Source: Paenibacillus lactis (GTDB lineage Bacteria > Bacillota > Bacilli > Paenibacillales > Paenibacillaceae). From it: DNA of 64,000 nucleotides. A program made the position numbers and the translations under genes. Of this stretch, positions 8,651 through 17,632 are shown in pieces; position 1 is the first letter of the stretch, and each line of letters begins with the position of its first letter. The notes under the pieces are model-generated. The model saw only the letters and a program-made list of their open reading frames with translations. It was not told the origin of the DNA and made no database searches. The stretch covers positions 124,001 through 188,000 of the forward strand of contig NZ_JAGGKI010000008.1 of the NCBI RefSeq assembly GCF_017873605.1, written 5' to 3'.

Positions 8651-10012
8651 TTAAACCAGCTTCATATACTCCACGATCGTCAGCAAGCCTTTATCGAAAT
8701 TTTCCAAATTAAAATGTTCGTTCGGCGCATGCAGATTCTCATCCGGCAAGCCAAAGCCCATCATCACGGCAGGGGCGTTCAGCGTGCTGGACAGCTTCTC
8801 GACGATCGGAATCGATCCTCCGTCTTTCGTGAACAGCGCGCGTGTGCCGTACACGTTCTCGAAGGCGTCTGCGGCTTTCTGCAGCATCGGATGGGTCGGA
8901 TCGATGTTGAAGGCGAATGCCTTTTCCTTCGGCTTGAAGGTAATCTTGGCGCCGACCGGGGTGTGGGCATGCAGATGCTTCTCGATCGCGTCGAGAACAG
9001 CCTGCGGATCCTGGTTGGCCACCAGACGGCAGGTGATTTTCGCATGAGCTTCCCTCGGAATGACCGTCTTGCTGCCTTCGCCCTGGAATCCGCCGTATAC
9101 CCCGTTCAGCTCAAGCGTTGGGCGCGCGCCGACGCGTTCCACGAAGGAGAAGCCTTCTTCGCCGTAGAGGGAATCCAGCCCGAGATCCTTCTTCAGCTTC
9201 TCTTCGTCAAACTCCTGCTTGGCGAATTCCTCGCGCATTTCAGGGGAAAGCTCAAGCACGCCGTCGTAAAAGCCGTCAACCGCGACGCGGCCTTGCTCGT
9301 CATGAAGCGATGCCAGCAAGGACACCATCGCATGCAGGGCGTTCGGCACGCCGCCGCCGTATGTACCGGAATGAAGATCGGTGTTGGCTGTTTCAAGAGA
9401 CAGCTCGAGGGAGCATAATCCGCGAAGGCCGGTCGAGATCGCAGGCTTGCCCGGAGCAAGCAGGGAAGTGTCCGAGATCAGAATCGCATCGGCAGCCAGC
9501 TTGTCCTTGTTGTTATCGAGATACAGCGGCAGGTTCGGGCTGGATACCTCCTCCTCCCCTTCGATACAGAACTTAATATTGACAGGCAGCTCCTTCTCCT
9601 GCTTTAAAATGGCTTCGACCGCCTTAACATGCAGAAACAACTGGCCCTTGTCGTCGGTAGCTCCGCGTGCGTACAGCTTGCCGTTCCGTATCGCAGGCTC
9701 AAACGGCGGCGTCTCCCACAGGTGAAGCGGATCAACGGGCTGGACGTCGTAATGGCCGTAAATCAGCAGGGTCGGCTTTCCTTCCGCGTGGAGATAATCG
9801 GCGGTAATGATCGGGTGTCCGTCCGTCTGGTGAATTTCAACATGCTCGAGTCCCGCCTCGGTCAGCTTGCCTGCAAGCCATTCCGCAGCTTTAGCAACAT
9901 CGCCTTTATGCTCGGACAGGGCCGAGATGCTCGGGATCGACAGCCATTCTTTCAGTTCGTTAAGATGAGTCTCCCGGTGTTCAGCGAAATACGCTTTATA
10001 ATCAACGCTCAT
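8651..10012 (-). CDS. M20-family dipeptidase
   Basis: 453-residue metallopeptidase that would hydrolyse dipeptides or remove N-terminal residues in the cytoplasm. Di-zinc motifs are visible: H87 and D89 in YGHYDVQP, D120/D121 in GATDDKG, EGEEE at 151-155, and a C-terminal histidine in ENLHAPNEH. The middle holds the lid/dimerisation domain of M20 enzymes (DLHSGTYGGGVPNALH). The length matches the CNDP-like or bacterial 'dipeptidase' branch rather than the shorter ArgE/DapE group. Single-gene transcript with a strong terminator. Confidence 0.93.
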   Translation of the reverse strand: MSVDYKAYFAEHRETHLNELKEWLSIPSISALSEHKGDVAKAAEWLAGKLTEAGLEHVEIHQTDGHPIITADYLHAEGKPTLLIYGHYDVQPVDPLHLWETPPFEPAIRNGKLYARGATDDKGQLFLHVKAVEAILKQEKELPVNIKFCIEGEEEVSSPNLPLYLDNNKDKLAADAILISDTSLLAPGKPAISTGLRGLCSLELSLETANTDLHSGTYGGGVPNALHAMVSLLASLHDEQGRVAVDGFYDGVLELSPEMREEFAKQEFDEEKLKKDLGLDSLYGEEGFSFVERVGARPTLELNGVYGGFQGEGSKTVIPREAHAKITCRLVANQDPQAVLDAIEKHLHAHTPVGAKITFKPKEKAFAFNIDPTHPMLQKAADAFENVYGTRALFTKDGGSIPIVEKLSSTLNAPAVMMGFGLPDENLHAPNEHFNLENFDKGLLTIVEYMKLV

Positions 10013-10128
10013 GATGGTTCCTCCTTCGATTTACATTGGCATTCGAAAGATGCCGTATCTTCTTATTCTAACCGTTTTTCGGCGAATGCGAAATATGAGG
10101 CGGAAGAAGGATGCCATTGGCTGGGACA

Positions 10129-10165
10129 GAAGCAAAGGATACGCCCGCATTTCCGCGGCGTATCC
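10129..10165 (-). terminator. Rho-independent terminator of the cupin gene
   Basis: GGATACGCC (10137-10145) pairs with GGCGTATCC (10157-10165) across an 11-base loop. On the minus strand it is followed by TTTGCTTCT. It lies 19 bases after the cupin stop. Confidence 0.75.
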
Positions 10166-10183
10166 CGTCTTGTGAAGCCCTGA

Positions 10184-10930
10184 TTAGAATTCCTCGGCAA
10201 AAATATCCCAGCCGTTTCCGATGACCTGACGACGGGGGAGCTGCTCCTGCGGCTGCCGCCCGGAGGAGTGTTGAAACTGATGCTGGAAATGGCGCTCTTG
10301 CTGCTCGAGCAGCTGCTCCTGCTGCTGTTGAAACATATCGTAATAATCGCGTTTAAAATGCTGCTGAATCATTTCGCCCTGAACCTGCCCTTGGTTCGGG
10401 CAGTCTTTCGGCGGGCCGATCACGACCGTATCCTTAATTGGCGCAAGGGTTTCTTTCACTTTCGCCTCATTCAGGCAGTACGTGTGCGCGAAGACGCTGG
10501 CCGGTGTCAGCCGCAGAAGATCGGACCCGCCGATGAACTCCGGAACCGGAGCGTCAAAGATGGCCAATAAATGCGTATCGTCAGCCGTAGCGATTTCGTA
10601 ATGCCACCAGCCTTGAGGCACGAGGGCGACCTGACCCGGCGTAATCGGAAAATTCAACAGCTCCTTCGTAAACGGGTTGATTATGGAGACCGTTGCCGCG
10701 CCCGTGACGGCATACACTAATTCGGATGCGTTCTGGTGGATGTGCGGCTCCACGACATTGCCCCTGCTGAGATAGATATCCAGCAGCGAGGCATTGCCAA
10801 GCGTATTCAATTGATTGATGGATAGGGAATTGATAAAGTTCTGGCTATCCTTCGTGAAAAATCGGTTTTGGTTGACGTCGTAAGTAAACCGTACAGACGG
10901 CGAAGTGAAATCCATATAAGACACTGCCAT
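10184..10930 (-). CDS. Cupin-domain protein with glutamine-rich C-terminal tail
   Basis: 248 residues. Residues ~45-150 form a single cupin with a likely metal site (EPHIHQNASELVYAV, then PQGWWHYEIA). Residues ~180-230 are highly charged and glutamine-rich (QQQQEQLLEQQERHFQHQF), probably coiled or disordered. AGAAGG precedes the ATG. Germin-like cupins with Q-rich tails occur among sporulating Firmicutes, sometimes linked to spore coats; that role is only a guess here. Enzymatic activity (for example oxalate decarboxylase-like) cannot be asserted from one cupin domain. Confidence 0.8.
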   Translation of the reverse strand: MAVSYMDFTSPSVRFTYDVNQNRFFTKDSQNFINSLSINQLNTLGNASLLDIYLSRGNVVEPHIHQNASELVYAVTGAATVSIINPFTKELLNFPITPGQVALVPQGWWHYEIATADDTHLLAIFDAPVPEFIGGSDLLRLTPASVFAHTYCLNEAKVKETLAPIKDTVVIGPPKDCPNQGQVQGEMIQQHFKRDYYDMFQQQQEQLLEQQERHFQHQFQHSSGRQPQEQLPRRQVIGNGWDIFAEEF

Positions 10931-11101
10931 AGCTGCTTCCGCCCTTCTTTTTTCGGAGTAGGCATGAACCTATAAAATACGGTATGACGGTGGACAGAAG
11001 GGCGTGAGCCCATTTTTTACGAGGCTGCAGGCTAAATGGCGGATTGCTTTGAGATAAAGCCATAAATATGACGGAGCGGCTCGTGTCTTTTTCAAACCGA
11101 A

Positions 11102-11161
11102 AGACGGCTCTCGCTTTCATGAACCACAGCTTTCGCTTTCATAAATCACTGCGAGCCGTCT
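11102..11161 (-). terminator. Possible MFS-gene terminator or inverted repeat
   Basis: A perfect 9-bp inverted repeat (AGACGGCTC 11102-11110, GAGCCGTCT 11153-11161) encloses 42 bases that contain GCTTTCAT and CTTTCAT direct repeats. It lies 18 bases after the MFS stop. The minus-strand T tract is weak, so termination is uncertain. Confidence 0.45.
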
Positions 11162-11178
11162 CCTAACGCGCCTGTTAA

Positions 11179-12351
11179 TCAGGCGGCTGGCGATTCGGAC
11201 AGCGGCTTTCTTCTCCCGGCGGAAAAGCTGACCAGCCCTGCTGCCAGGCCAAGCGCAAGCACAAGCGCCCCGAGCCATGGGTGGTATTGGAGCGTGGAGG
11301 ATGCGTTGACCATGAAGCCGCCGGCGCCTGCGCCAGCCGCAAGACCAAGGTGAATGATAGACGTGTTCAAGCTCAAGATCAGGTTCGGAGAGCCCGGGGC
11401 CTGCTGGATGAAATAGCTCTGTACGGCCGGACCCGCAGCAAACATCGAGATGACCATCATGCCGATGAAGGGAAGGCCGATCAGAGGGGAGTGCAAGAGC
11501 GGGAGAATGGCGAATACCCCGATGTGGATCATCATGCTGGCGATGATGACTTTGGAAGCGCCGAACCGGTCCACGCCATATCCTCCAAGCTTTGCGCCGA
11601 CGGCGCCCAAAACGCCAAACACGAGCATGACGATGCTGATTCCTGCTGGAGGAATCCGGAAGATATCCTGCAGAAATGCCGCAATGAAGGTAAATAACAC
11701 CGAATTGCCGGATTCCCGGAATAGCGTAAGGAGCAGGGCGCTGACAATGACGACGCTGCCGAGGACCTTGAACTGCTGATGAAACGGTACCGGCTCATCT
11801 CCTTCCACATTAGGCAGGAGACGCGCGAGAAGGAAAACAATCAGCAGGCTGAGCAGGGCCAGCAGCAGGAAGATGGCCTGCCAGCTTAACGCATTTGCGA
11901 TCATTATGCCGATCGGAACCCCAAGCACCATGGCGCTGCTGAAGCCGAGAACGATCGTTCCGATGGCACGGCCGAGATGCTCAGGAGGCGTCAGCTTAGC
12001 GGCCGCTCCCATGGCCGACACCAGATATACGCCCGAGCTCACGCCCAGCAGGACCCGGGATCCCATTAGCAGCCATATGTCATGGCTGGCAAAGGAAACG
12101 AGGCTTCCGGCGATATATACCAGGAGCGAGCCAAGCAGCACCTTTTTTCGGTCCATGCGTGCGGTAAGGGACACCAGGATCGGTGTTCCGATGGCAAAAG
12201 AAAGCGAATAGGCCGTAATCAATTGGCCGGCGAGCGCAAGCGAAATATGCAGATCCTCCGATATGGGGTATAAGATGCCGGAGACAACCAGCTCGGAGGT
12301 AGCGGTTAAAAACACCCCGAGCGTAACCAAATACATTGTGAGTCGGTTCAT
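11179..12351 (-). CDS. MFS transporter (sugar/drug efflux type)
   Basis: 390 residues with twelve hydrophobic segments. The loop 2-3 motif appears as TARMDRKKVLLG. The family resembles AraJ/YdhP-type arabinose and drug efflux permeases of 12-TM DHA1 type. It is divergent from an HxlR regulator, a common regulator-exporter pairing, so it likely exports a toxic compound sensed by that regulator (inference). A palindrome at 12525-12537 lies in the shared intergenic region. Confidence 0.87.
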   Translation of the reverse strand: MNRLTMYLVTLGVFLTATSELVVSGILYPISEDLHISLALAGQLITAYSLSFAIGTPILVSLTARMDRKKVLLGSLLVYIAGSLVSFASHDIWLLMGSRVLLGVSSGVYLVSAMGAAAKLTPPEHLGRAIGTIVLGFSSAMVLGVPIGIMIANALSWQAIFLLLALLSLLIVFLLARLLPNVEGDEPVPFHQQFKVLGSVVIVSALLLTLFRESGNSVLFTFIAAFLQDIFRIPPAGISIVMLVFGVLGAVGAKLGGYGVDRFGASKVIIASMMIHIGVFAILPLLHSPLIGLPFIGMMVISMFAAGPAVQSYFIQQAPGSPNLILSLNTSIIHLGLAAGAGAGGFMVNASSTLQYHPWLGALVLALGLAAGLVSFSAGRRKPLSESPAA

Positions 12352-12524
12352 TCGAATCCATCCCTTCAGCTTTGTGGAATATCCGAGTTTACCGGATCAT
12401 GGCTAGCACATGCCGATTCGGATGTTTAACATACGCGAGATCTCTTTGTGTTTGTATTATAAGTAAGCCCCATATATTATGTAAGAAGGCAAATAAAATA
12501 GATATTATCCAACTTGTTTGATTA

Positions 12525-12537
12525 ACTAACGATTAGT
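12525..12537. promoter_or_regulatory. Candidate HxlR operator
   Basis: Perfect inverted repeat ACTAA-CGA-TTAGT in the AT-rich MFS/HxlR intergenic region, 24 bases before the HxlR start. Its position suits autoregulation and control of the divergent MFS gene. Confidence 0.5.
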
Positions 12538-12561
12538 AAGTTTGAGAGGAGGAATGAAGCA

Positions 12562-12990
12562 GTGAGCATGTTAAGGAATGAGGTTCAGGGAACAGAAAGC
12601 CATGCTGAGCAAGAGCAAATTCATCAGCCTCAAAATAACCATGGGGCTGGTGAAAACTCGGACCTGTACGATTTCAAGCACATCTGCACGGTTCTACAAA
12701 TACTCGGCGCAAAATGGGCCTTTCTCGTCATCGCGCAGCTGGCGCAGGGACCTAAACGGTTCAACCAGCTTCATCGGGACGTCGCGGTCGTGAAGACGCA
12801 GTCCCTCACCAACGTGCTGCGGCATCTGGAGCTTTCCGGGATCGTCTCCCGGACGGTAATTCCGACCGTGCCGGTGTCGGTGGAGTACGCCCTGACGGCA
12901 AAAGGCATGGATTTCTTGGATTCATTGACGGCAATGGAGCGCTGGGCCAAGAAATGGGGAGCCGAGCCGCTTCGGCAGACCCAAACCTAA
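12562..12990 (+). CDS. HxlR-family transcriptional regulator
   Basis: 142 residues containing the winged-helix block of HxlR/MarR-like proteins (LGAKWAFLVIAQLAQGPKRF, then KTQSLTNVLRHLELSGIVSR). The N-terminal ~35 residues are polar, Gln/His-rich and probably disordered. The GTG at 12562 is placed 8 bases after GGAGGA and is preferred to the ATG two codons later. It probably represses the divergent MFS gene; HxlR proteins often sense aldehydes, quinones or redox stress. A terminator follows. Confidence 0.87.
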   Translation: MSMLRNEVQGTESHAEQEQIHQPQNNHGAGENSDLYDFKHICTVLQILGAKWAFLVIAQLAQGPKRFNQLHRDVAVVKTQSLTNVLRHLELSGIVSRTVIPTVPVSVEYALTAKGMDFLDSLTAMERWAKKWGAEPLRQTQT

Positions 12991-13010
12991 CCGGCAGGCA
13001 GCCGGAAACA

Positions 13011-13056
13011 AGCTCAATTCACGGGATGTCACCCCAGGAATTGAGTTTTCTTTTTT
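13011..13056 (+). terminator. Rho-independent terminator after HxlR
   Basis: CTCAATTC (13013-13020) pairs with GAATTGAG (13038-13045), followed by TTTTCTTTTTT. Confidence 0.88.
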
Positions 13057-13124
13057 ATGAAAATTTCGTATTCTTATATATAACTTTTTCAAGTATGTGA
13101 GAACACTGGAGGTGAAATGACGGA

Positions 13125-15581
13125 TTGGGAAAGCCGAAAGCCAACCTGCTGACCAAACTGCTGATTTCCTATTTTCTTGTGCTGTTGTTTCCGATTGCCA
13201 TGATTTTGTTCTATTACTACCCATATTCCGCCGATGTCGTAAAGGAGAAGGAGCTGGACTGGAATGCGCATATTACCGAGCAGTTCATGACCTCAATGGA
13301 TACGTTCACGCGGTATGTGTATAACCTGCCGCACGAGCTTGTCCAGAACCGCGAATTCAGGATGTACAAGGCGGAGGAGAGCGACTATCAGCGCGTGCTC
13401 ATTGCTAATGAAATGAAAAAATACAACGCAACCGATGCCTTTATCTACAACACGCTGCTGTATGTGAAGAACATCGGTTATTTGTTTTCCAAGACTGGAA
13501 GCGCATACAGCGTGCAGGATTTGGCGATACCTGGCGTGGGATTCTATTATGAGGACTGGCCGCATGAGGAGATGGTGGACACGCTGAACACATTAAACCA
13601 GCCCATCGTGCGCCCGGTGGAGAACGTCATTATTCCCGGCCATAACCGGCTGAGGCTGCTAACCTTTCTTCAGCCGCTCCCGGTCGGCGGCTCCAATTCC
13701 CCGGGCGCCGTCCTTATTATGGTCCGGGAGGACACGATCCTTCGGATGATGCGGTCGGTGTCCGAAATTTATACCGGGGATTTTTTTATTTTTGACAATG
13801 AAGGACGGCCTCTTGTCGCTTCAAACAAGAAGATCTACGAGGCGTCCGATGATATGTCGGCGCTCGTAAAGGGCATGGGAGCAGACCCGGGGGCCACATC
13901 CGGAATTGAGCGGATCAACGGGATTTCGTATCTCGTCTCGACGTCGGTATCGGATAAGAACGGTTGGAAATATGTGAGCCTGATTCCGGTGTCGGAATCG
14001 CTGCAGGGCCTTCGGACCATCCAATGGAACACGGCCCTCCTCGTCGGGCTTGTTTTGCTGCTTGAGGTTATCGTGGTCTACATATCCATCCGCAAAAATT
14101 ATCATCCGATCAAGCGCCTTGTCGATGTGGCGGTCAGCTTGTTCGAGCCGCAGCAGCGAAGGCCCATGAATGAGATCGATACGATCCGCTATACGCTAAA
14201 CGAGCTGTCCGCCGCCAACAGCAGACTTGACGAGAGGGTGAAGGGAACGTTGCCGATTATGCGGGACAATATTCTGTTCGGGCTCGTCGTCGGGCAATAC
14301 GGGACATGGGAGGCGTTCGCGCAGGAGGCGGACAAGGTCGGAGTCGCGTTTGACGGTTCCCAGCCAGGCAGCGAAACCAAGCCTCAGGGCTCCCCATTTC
14401 ACGATCCTCCATCTCCGATCGACCCGGCCCAAGAAGCACCACCTGCTGCTGTGCCGGTCGACCCAGCCCAAGAAGCATCATCGCCTGCTGCTTCGGTTCT
14501 TGAGACGATGCAGGGGGGCGATCCGGCTCTGCCTGGCGGTACCATTCTTACGGTGGCCGTGCTGGCGTGCGAATCCGAGGAAGAGTTCAATACTGCGGCG
14601 GATTTCTGCAGGCAAGCCGAGGATCGCTGGCCTGACGGCGTGAACGGATATTTTTGCAGAAGCGTGTATCATCATGAAATCGTCCTGATTTGCGCTCATC
14701 CACCGAGCTTTCCGCTTCAAGCTTTTTTGACGCAGCTTCAGGAGGAGCTCGTCGGCGCAGAGGGGACCCGGGTGATGATCGGTATTGGCAGGCCGGGAGA
14801 TTACCGCTGCCCGAGGGCGGCGCAAACGTCATATTTGCAGGCGCTCCGGACGGTGGAGCATGTGCGGGTTCGCGAAACAGCGCCGGTGCTGACCTTTGAC
14901 GAGATCGGAGCAACGCATTCGGGCGCCGTCTCTTACGTAGCCGAGATGCTGCAGTCGCTGGAGCTCTCCATCCTGAAGAACGAGCCCGAGATGGTGGCCG
15001 GCTTGACCGAACGGCTGATCGGGTATATCCGCAGTGACGGCATGCCGCCGCATATGATCCGAAGCGTGTATTTAAACACGGTGACCGTCATCATCAACGG
15101 CCTGCAGCGCTTCCGCCGCGAAGATCAAACCCTGCTGCGGCTGACAGACGCAGCCTTCAAGCCGCGTTATACCATGGAGCAAATGATCGGAATTATTCGC
15201 GAGAGCAGCTTGAAGCTGTGCGAATTCATCCGGGACACGGTCCCTGCCGCACGTACGGCGACACGGGAAGAGATCCTGGCGGTCATCGATGAAAAAGGGT
15301 TGGATCCGAGCTGCTCCCTGCAGCTGATGGCTGACCACTTCGGCATGTCCGTATCGAATTTCAGCCACCATTTCAAGAAAACGATGGGACAAAATTTCAA
15401 GGAATACATCGAGCGGCTTCGCATTCAAACATCGATTCAGCTGCTGCGGGAGACTGACGAAACGTTGGAGTCCATCGCTCAGAAGTCGGGATACACCAAT
15501 ACCTCGAGCTTTATCCGGGCCTTTAAAAAAATCATGGGCACCACGCCGGGGCAATACCGGAATACTCACAAAGATGCATGA
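13125..15581 (+). CDS. Membrane-anchored AraC-family sensor-regulator (first carbohydrate locus)
   Basis: 818 residues. One membrane helix lies at ~10-33 and a second at ~300-325, bracketing an extracytoplasmic domain that should sense an extracellular glycan. The cytoplasmic half ends in an AraC HTH pair (about 715-815: GMSVSNFSHHFKKTMGQNF, then SGYTNTSSFIRAFKKIMG). The start is TTG at 13125, eight to nine bases after GGAGGTGA; no in-frame ATG fits. Residues ~410-455 are an unusual Pro/Ala-rich insertion with two DPAQEA repeats. It precedes the importer genes at 15937-19468 and probably activates them. Confidence 0.9.
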   Translation: MGKPKANLLTKLLISYFLVLLFPIAMILFYYYPYSADVVKEKELDWNAHITEQFMTSMDTFTRYVYNLPHELVQNREFRMYKAEESDYQRVLIANEMKKYNATDAFIYNTLLYVKNIGYLFSKTGSAYSVQDLAIPGVGFYYEDWPHEEMVDTLNTLNQPIVRPVENVIIPGHNRLRLLTFLQPLPVGGSNSPGAVLIMVREDTILRMMRSVSEIYTGDFFIFDNEGRPLVASNKKIYEASDDMSALVKGMGADPGATSGIERINGISYLVSTSVSDKNGWKYVSLIPVSESLQGLRTIQWNTALLVGLVLLLEVIVVYISIRKNYHPIKRLVDVAVSLFEPQQRRPMNEIDTIRYTLNELSAANSRLDERVKGTLPIMRDNILFGLVVGQYGTWEAFAQEADKVGVAFDGSQPGSETKPQGSPFHDPPSPIDPAQEAPPAAVPVDPAQEASSPAASVLETMQGGDPALPGGTILTVAVLACESEEEFNTAADFCRQAEDRWPDGVNGYFCRSVYHHEIVLICAHPPSFPLQAFLTQLQEELVGAEGTRVMIGIGRPGDYRCPRAAQTSYLQALRTVEHVRVRETAPVLTFDEIGATHSGAVSYVAEMLQSLELSILKNEPEMVAGLTERLIGYIRSDGMPPHMIRSVYLNTVTVIINGLQRFRREDQTLLRLTDAAFKPRYTMEQMIGIIRESSLKLCEFIRDTVPAARTATREEILAVIDEKGLDPSCSLQLMADHFGMSVSNFSHHFKKTMGQNFKEYIERLRIQTSIQLLRETDETLESIAQKSGYTNTSSFIRAFKKIMGTTPGQYRNTHKDA

Positions 15582-15936
15582 GGACCGATGGCGTTGAGCC
15601 TGTCCGCCCAAAGGACGCTAGGCACGCGATTCTCTCCCGGCGCGCGCTGAAATAATGGCTGCTGGACGCTCATATTCGCTCGGACGACGCGGCATGCAGC
15701 TGACAATTTTTGAATATCTACAAATTTTGAATGTCCGCATAGAGAGGCAGATCCCTGATTTGCCTCTTCTTTGGCGATATAAGCGCTTTCAAAAAATGCG
15801 TATCGGTAAAATACTGCCCGTTTACGCGGCTTCCCGCCTCCATTTAGAGTCATAGGTGTCCGATCAGGGCAAGCAAAGCTGCGGCAAAAACCCGAGAGGG
15901 ATTGGATGCTGCAAATAAATAGCTGGAGGTAGAACA
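15582..15936 (+). other. Leader region of the first importer operon
   Basis: 355 bases without a gene. It holds a weak terminator-like stem (AGAGGCA 15743-15749 with TGCCTCT 15761-15767), a cre-like site at 15777-15791, and the AGCTGGAGG ribosome site before the binding-protein gene. Confidence 0.5.
15777..15791 (+). promoter_or_regulatory. Catabolite-responsive element (cre-like)
   Basis: ATATAAGCGCTTTCA matches the Gram-positive cre consensus WTGNAANCGNWNNCW at 14 of 15 positions. It sits upstream of the solute-binding protein gene, where CcpA repression would silence the importer when preferred sugars are present. Confidence 0.6.
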
Positions 15937-17553
15937 ATGCGGAAAAGAGTAAACGTTTACATCTCACTCTTCTTGGTCATGGCGATGCTGATGGCCGGAT
16001 GCAGCGGTTCCGGAAGCGGAACGGACGATTCAGCCGAACCACCGGGTAACACTTCAGACAAAAAAGTAAAGCTGACGGCCATCATGACCAAGCATGCTTT
16101 GACAAAGCCGCTGGCTGAGATGGAGTGGCTGCAGAAAGTGGAAGAAGCCGCCGGGGTGGAGATCGAATGGCAGGAAATTACGGCCGATTGGGGACAGAAG
16201 AAGGGAACGATGCTGGCCAGCGGCGACATTCCGGATTTGTTCATCGGACCGAATGTGATCACGGACGCGGATTTCGCCCAGTTCCAAGGACTGTTCCAGG
16301 ACTTGTCCGGCATGCTTGACCAGGCACCGAACGTGCAGAAGATGTTCAACGAAAAGCCGGATACGAAGCTCATCGCTACCCAGCCCGACGGGAAAATTTA
16401 CGGGCTTCCGAAATATCAACGCTTCTGGCCCGCTTCGGCCAGCCGTCAGTTCATTAACCAGAAGTGGCTTGATGAGCTCGGGCTTACAATGCCGACGACA
16501 TGGGACGAATTGTACGAGGTGCTCGTCGCGTTCAAAGAGAAGGATGCCAATGGCAACGGCGACCCGAATGACGAAATACCGATGGATTGGCCGGGAGGCA
16601 TCGGCGGATATTTCAACCCGGCGGTGATGCTTGGCAGCATGGGGATCACACTGACGGACGGGAGCCCGCAGGGCTATTTTGTAGAAGACGGCAAGGTGAA
16701 GAATTATCTTACGGACGAGCGCTACAAGATGATGGTCGCGTTCCTTCATAAGCTGTATCGGGCGGGATTGATCAATCCGGAAGTGTTTACGCACGACTAT
16801 ACCAAGTATCAGTCCGTTGCACGGGGCGAAGGGGATACGGCGAAGGTCGGCTTTACTTGGGGCTGGGTGGCTTCCGATCGGTTCGGACAGCAGCTTGCGT
16901 CGCAATACGCGTCCATGCCGCCGCTCAAGGCGACGGCCGATTATGCCGGAGAGCTGTCCTGGAGCTATGACTACTACTCGCTCAACTACGGAACGAACCA
17001 TATCGTCATGTCGGCAAAGAGCAAGCAGAAGGAAGCGGCGATGCGGTTCATCAACGAGCTGTACGCGCCGGAAGTCGGGATGCAGGTGCTGTTCGGATCG
17101 ATCGGGCCGAATATTAAAGACAATGGGGACGGTACATACAGCGTTCTGCCTCCGGCGGATGACAAAATGGACCCGGGCACGTGGAAATGGACGTCGACGA
17201 TGGCGGATAACGGGGCTTTTTATATTCCGGATTCGCTGGAGCTGACGCTCGGTACCGATATGCAGGAGGTGCTCGGCCAATCGGAGCCGCTTGCCGAAGC
17301 GCTGGAGGTCGATCCGGAGAAGGATGTTTTTCCGGGCATGTTCATTAAATATTCGACGATGGACAACAACACGATGAGCCTTAACAACACCAACGTCATG
17401 AATCTGGCCGAGTCCAGCTTTGCCAAATGGGTGACCAAGGGCGGCATTGAAGCGGAATGGGATGCTTACGTGAAGGAAAGCGAGAAGGCCGGCCTCAATC
17501 AAAACCTGGAGATCATGCAGAAATATTACGACGAATACATGAGCAAGAACTAA
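15937..17553 (+). CDS. Extracellular solute-binding lipoprotein (LplA-like)
   Basis: 538 residues. A lipoprotein signal peptide ends in the lipobox LMAGC at about residues 18-22, followed by a Ser/Gly-rich linker. The body is a large substrate-binding protein of the oligosaccharide-binding group (segments TLASGDIPDLFI-like, KWLDELGLTMPTTWDELYEVL, FKEKDANGNGDPNDEIPMDW). It captures an oligosaccharide outside the cell for the two permeases immediately downstream (gaps 79 and 24 bp). No ATPase gene is present, as usual for Lpl-type systems that share an MsmK-like ATPase encoded elsewhere. The exact sugar is unknown. Confidence 0.92.
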   Translation: MRKRVNVYISLFLVMAMLMAGCSGSGSGTDDSAEPPGNTSDKKVKLTAIMTKHALTKPLAEMEWLQKVEEAAGVEIEWQEITADWGQKKGTMLASGDIPDLFIGPNVITDADFAQFQGLFQDLSGMLDQAPNVQKMFNEKPDTKLIATQPDGKIYGLPKYQRFWPASASRQFINQKWLDELGLTMPTTWDELYEVLVAFKEKDANGNGDPNDEIPMDWPGGIGGYFNPAVMLGSMGITLTDGSPQGYFVEDGKVKNYLTDERYKMMVAFLHKLYRAGLINPEVFTHDYTKYQSVARGEGDTAKVGFTWGWVASDRFGQQLASQYASMPPLKATADYAGELSWSYDYYSLNYGTNHIVMSAKSKQKEAAMRFINELYAPEVGMQVLFGSIGPNIKDNGDGTYSVLPPADDKMDPGTWKWTSTMADNGAFYIPDSLELTLGTDMQEVLGQSEPLAEALEVDPEKDVFPGMFIKYSTMDNNTMSLNNTNVMNLAESSFAKWVTKGGIEAEWDAYVKESEKAGLNQNLEIMQKYYDEYMSKN

Positions 17554-17632
17554 TCGGGGATAACGGGCGAGACTAGGCCATTTTCAGCGGGTGAAGATGG
17601 CCTCCTCCCCCTAGCTGCGAAGGAGGGATATC

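Noticed and set aside
16054..17502. 482-codon minus-strand open frame
   Set aside because: Antisense shadow of the first solute-binding lipoprotein; Arg/His-rich composition with no motif.
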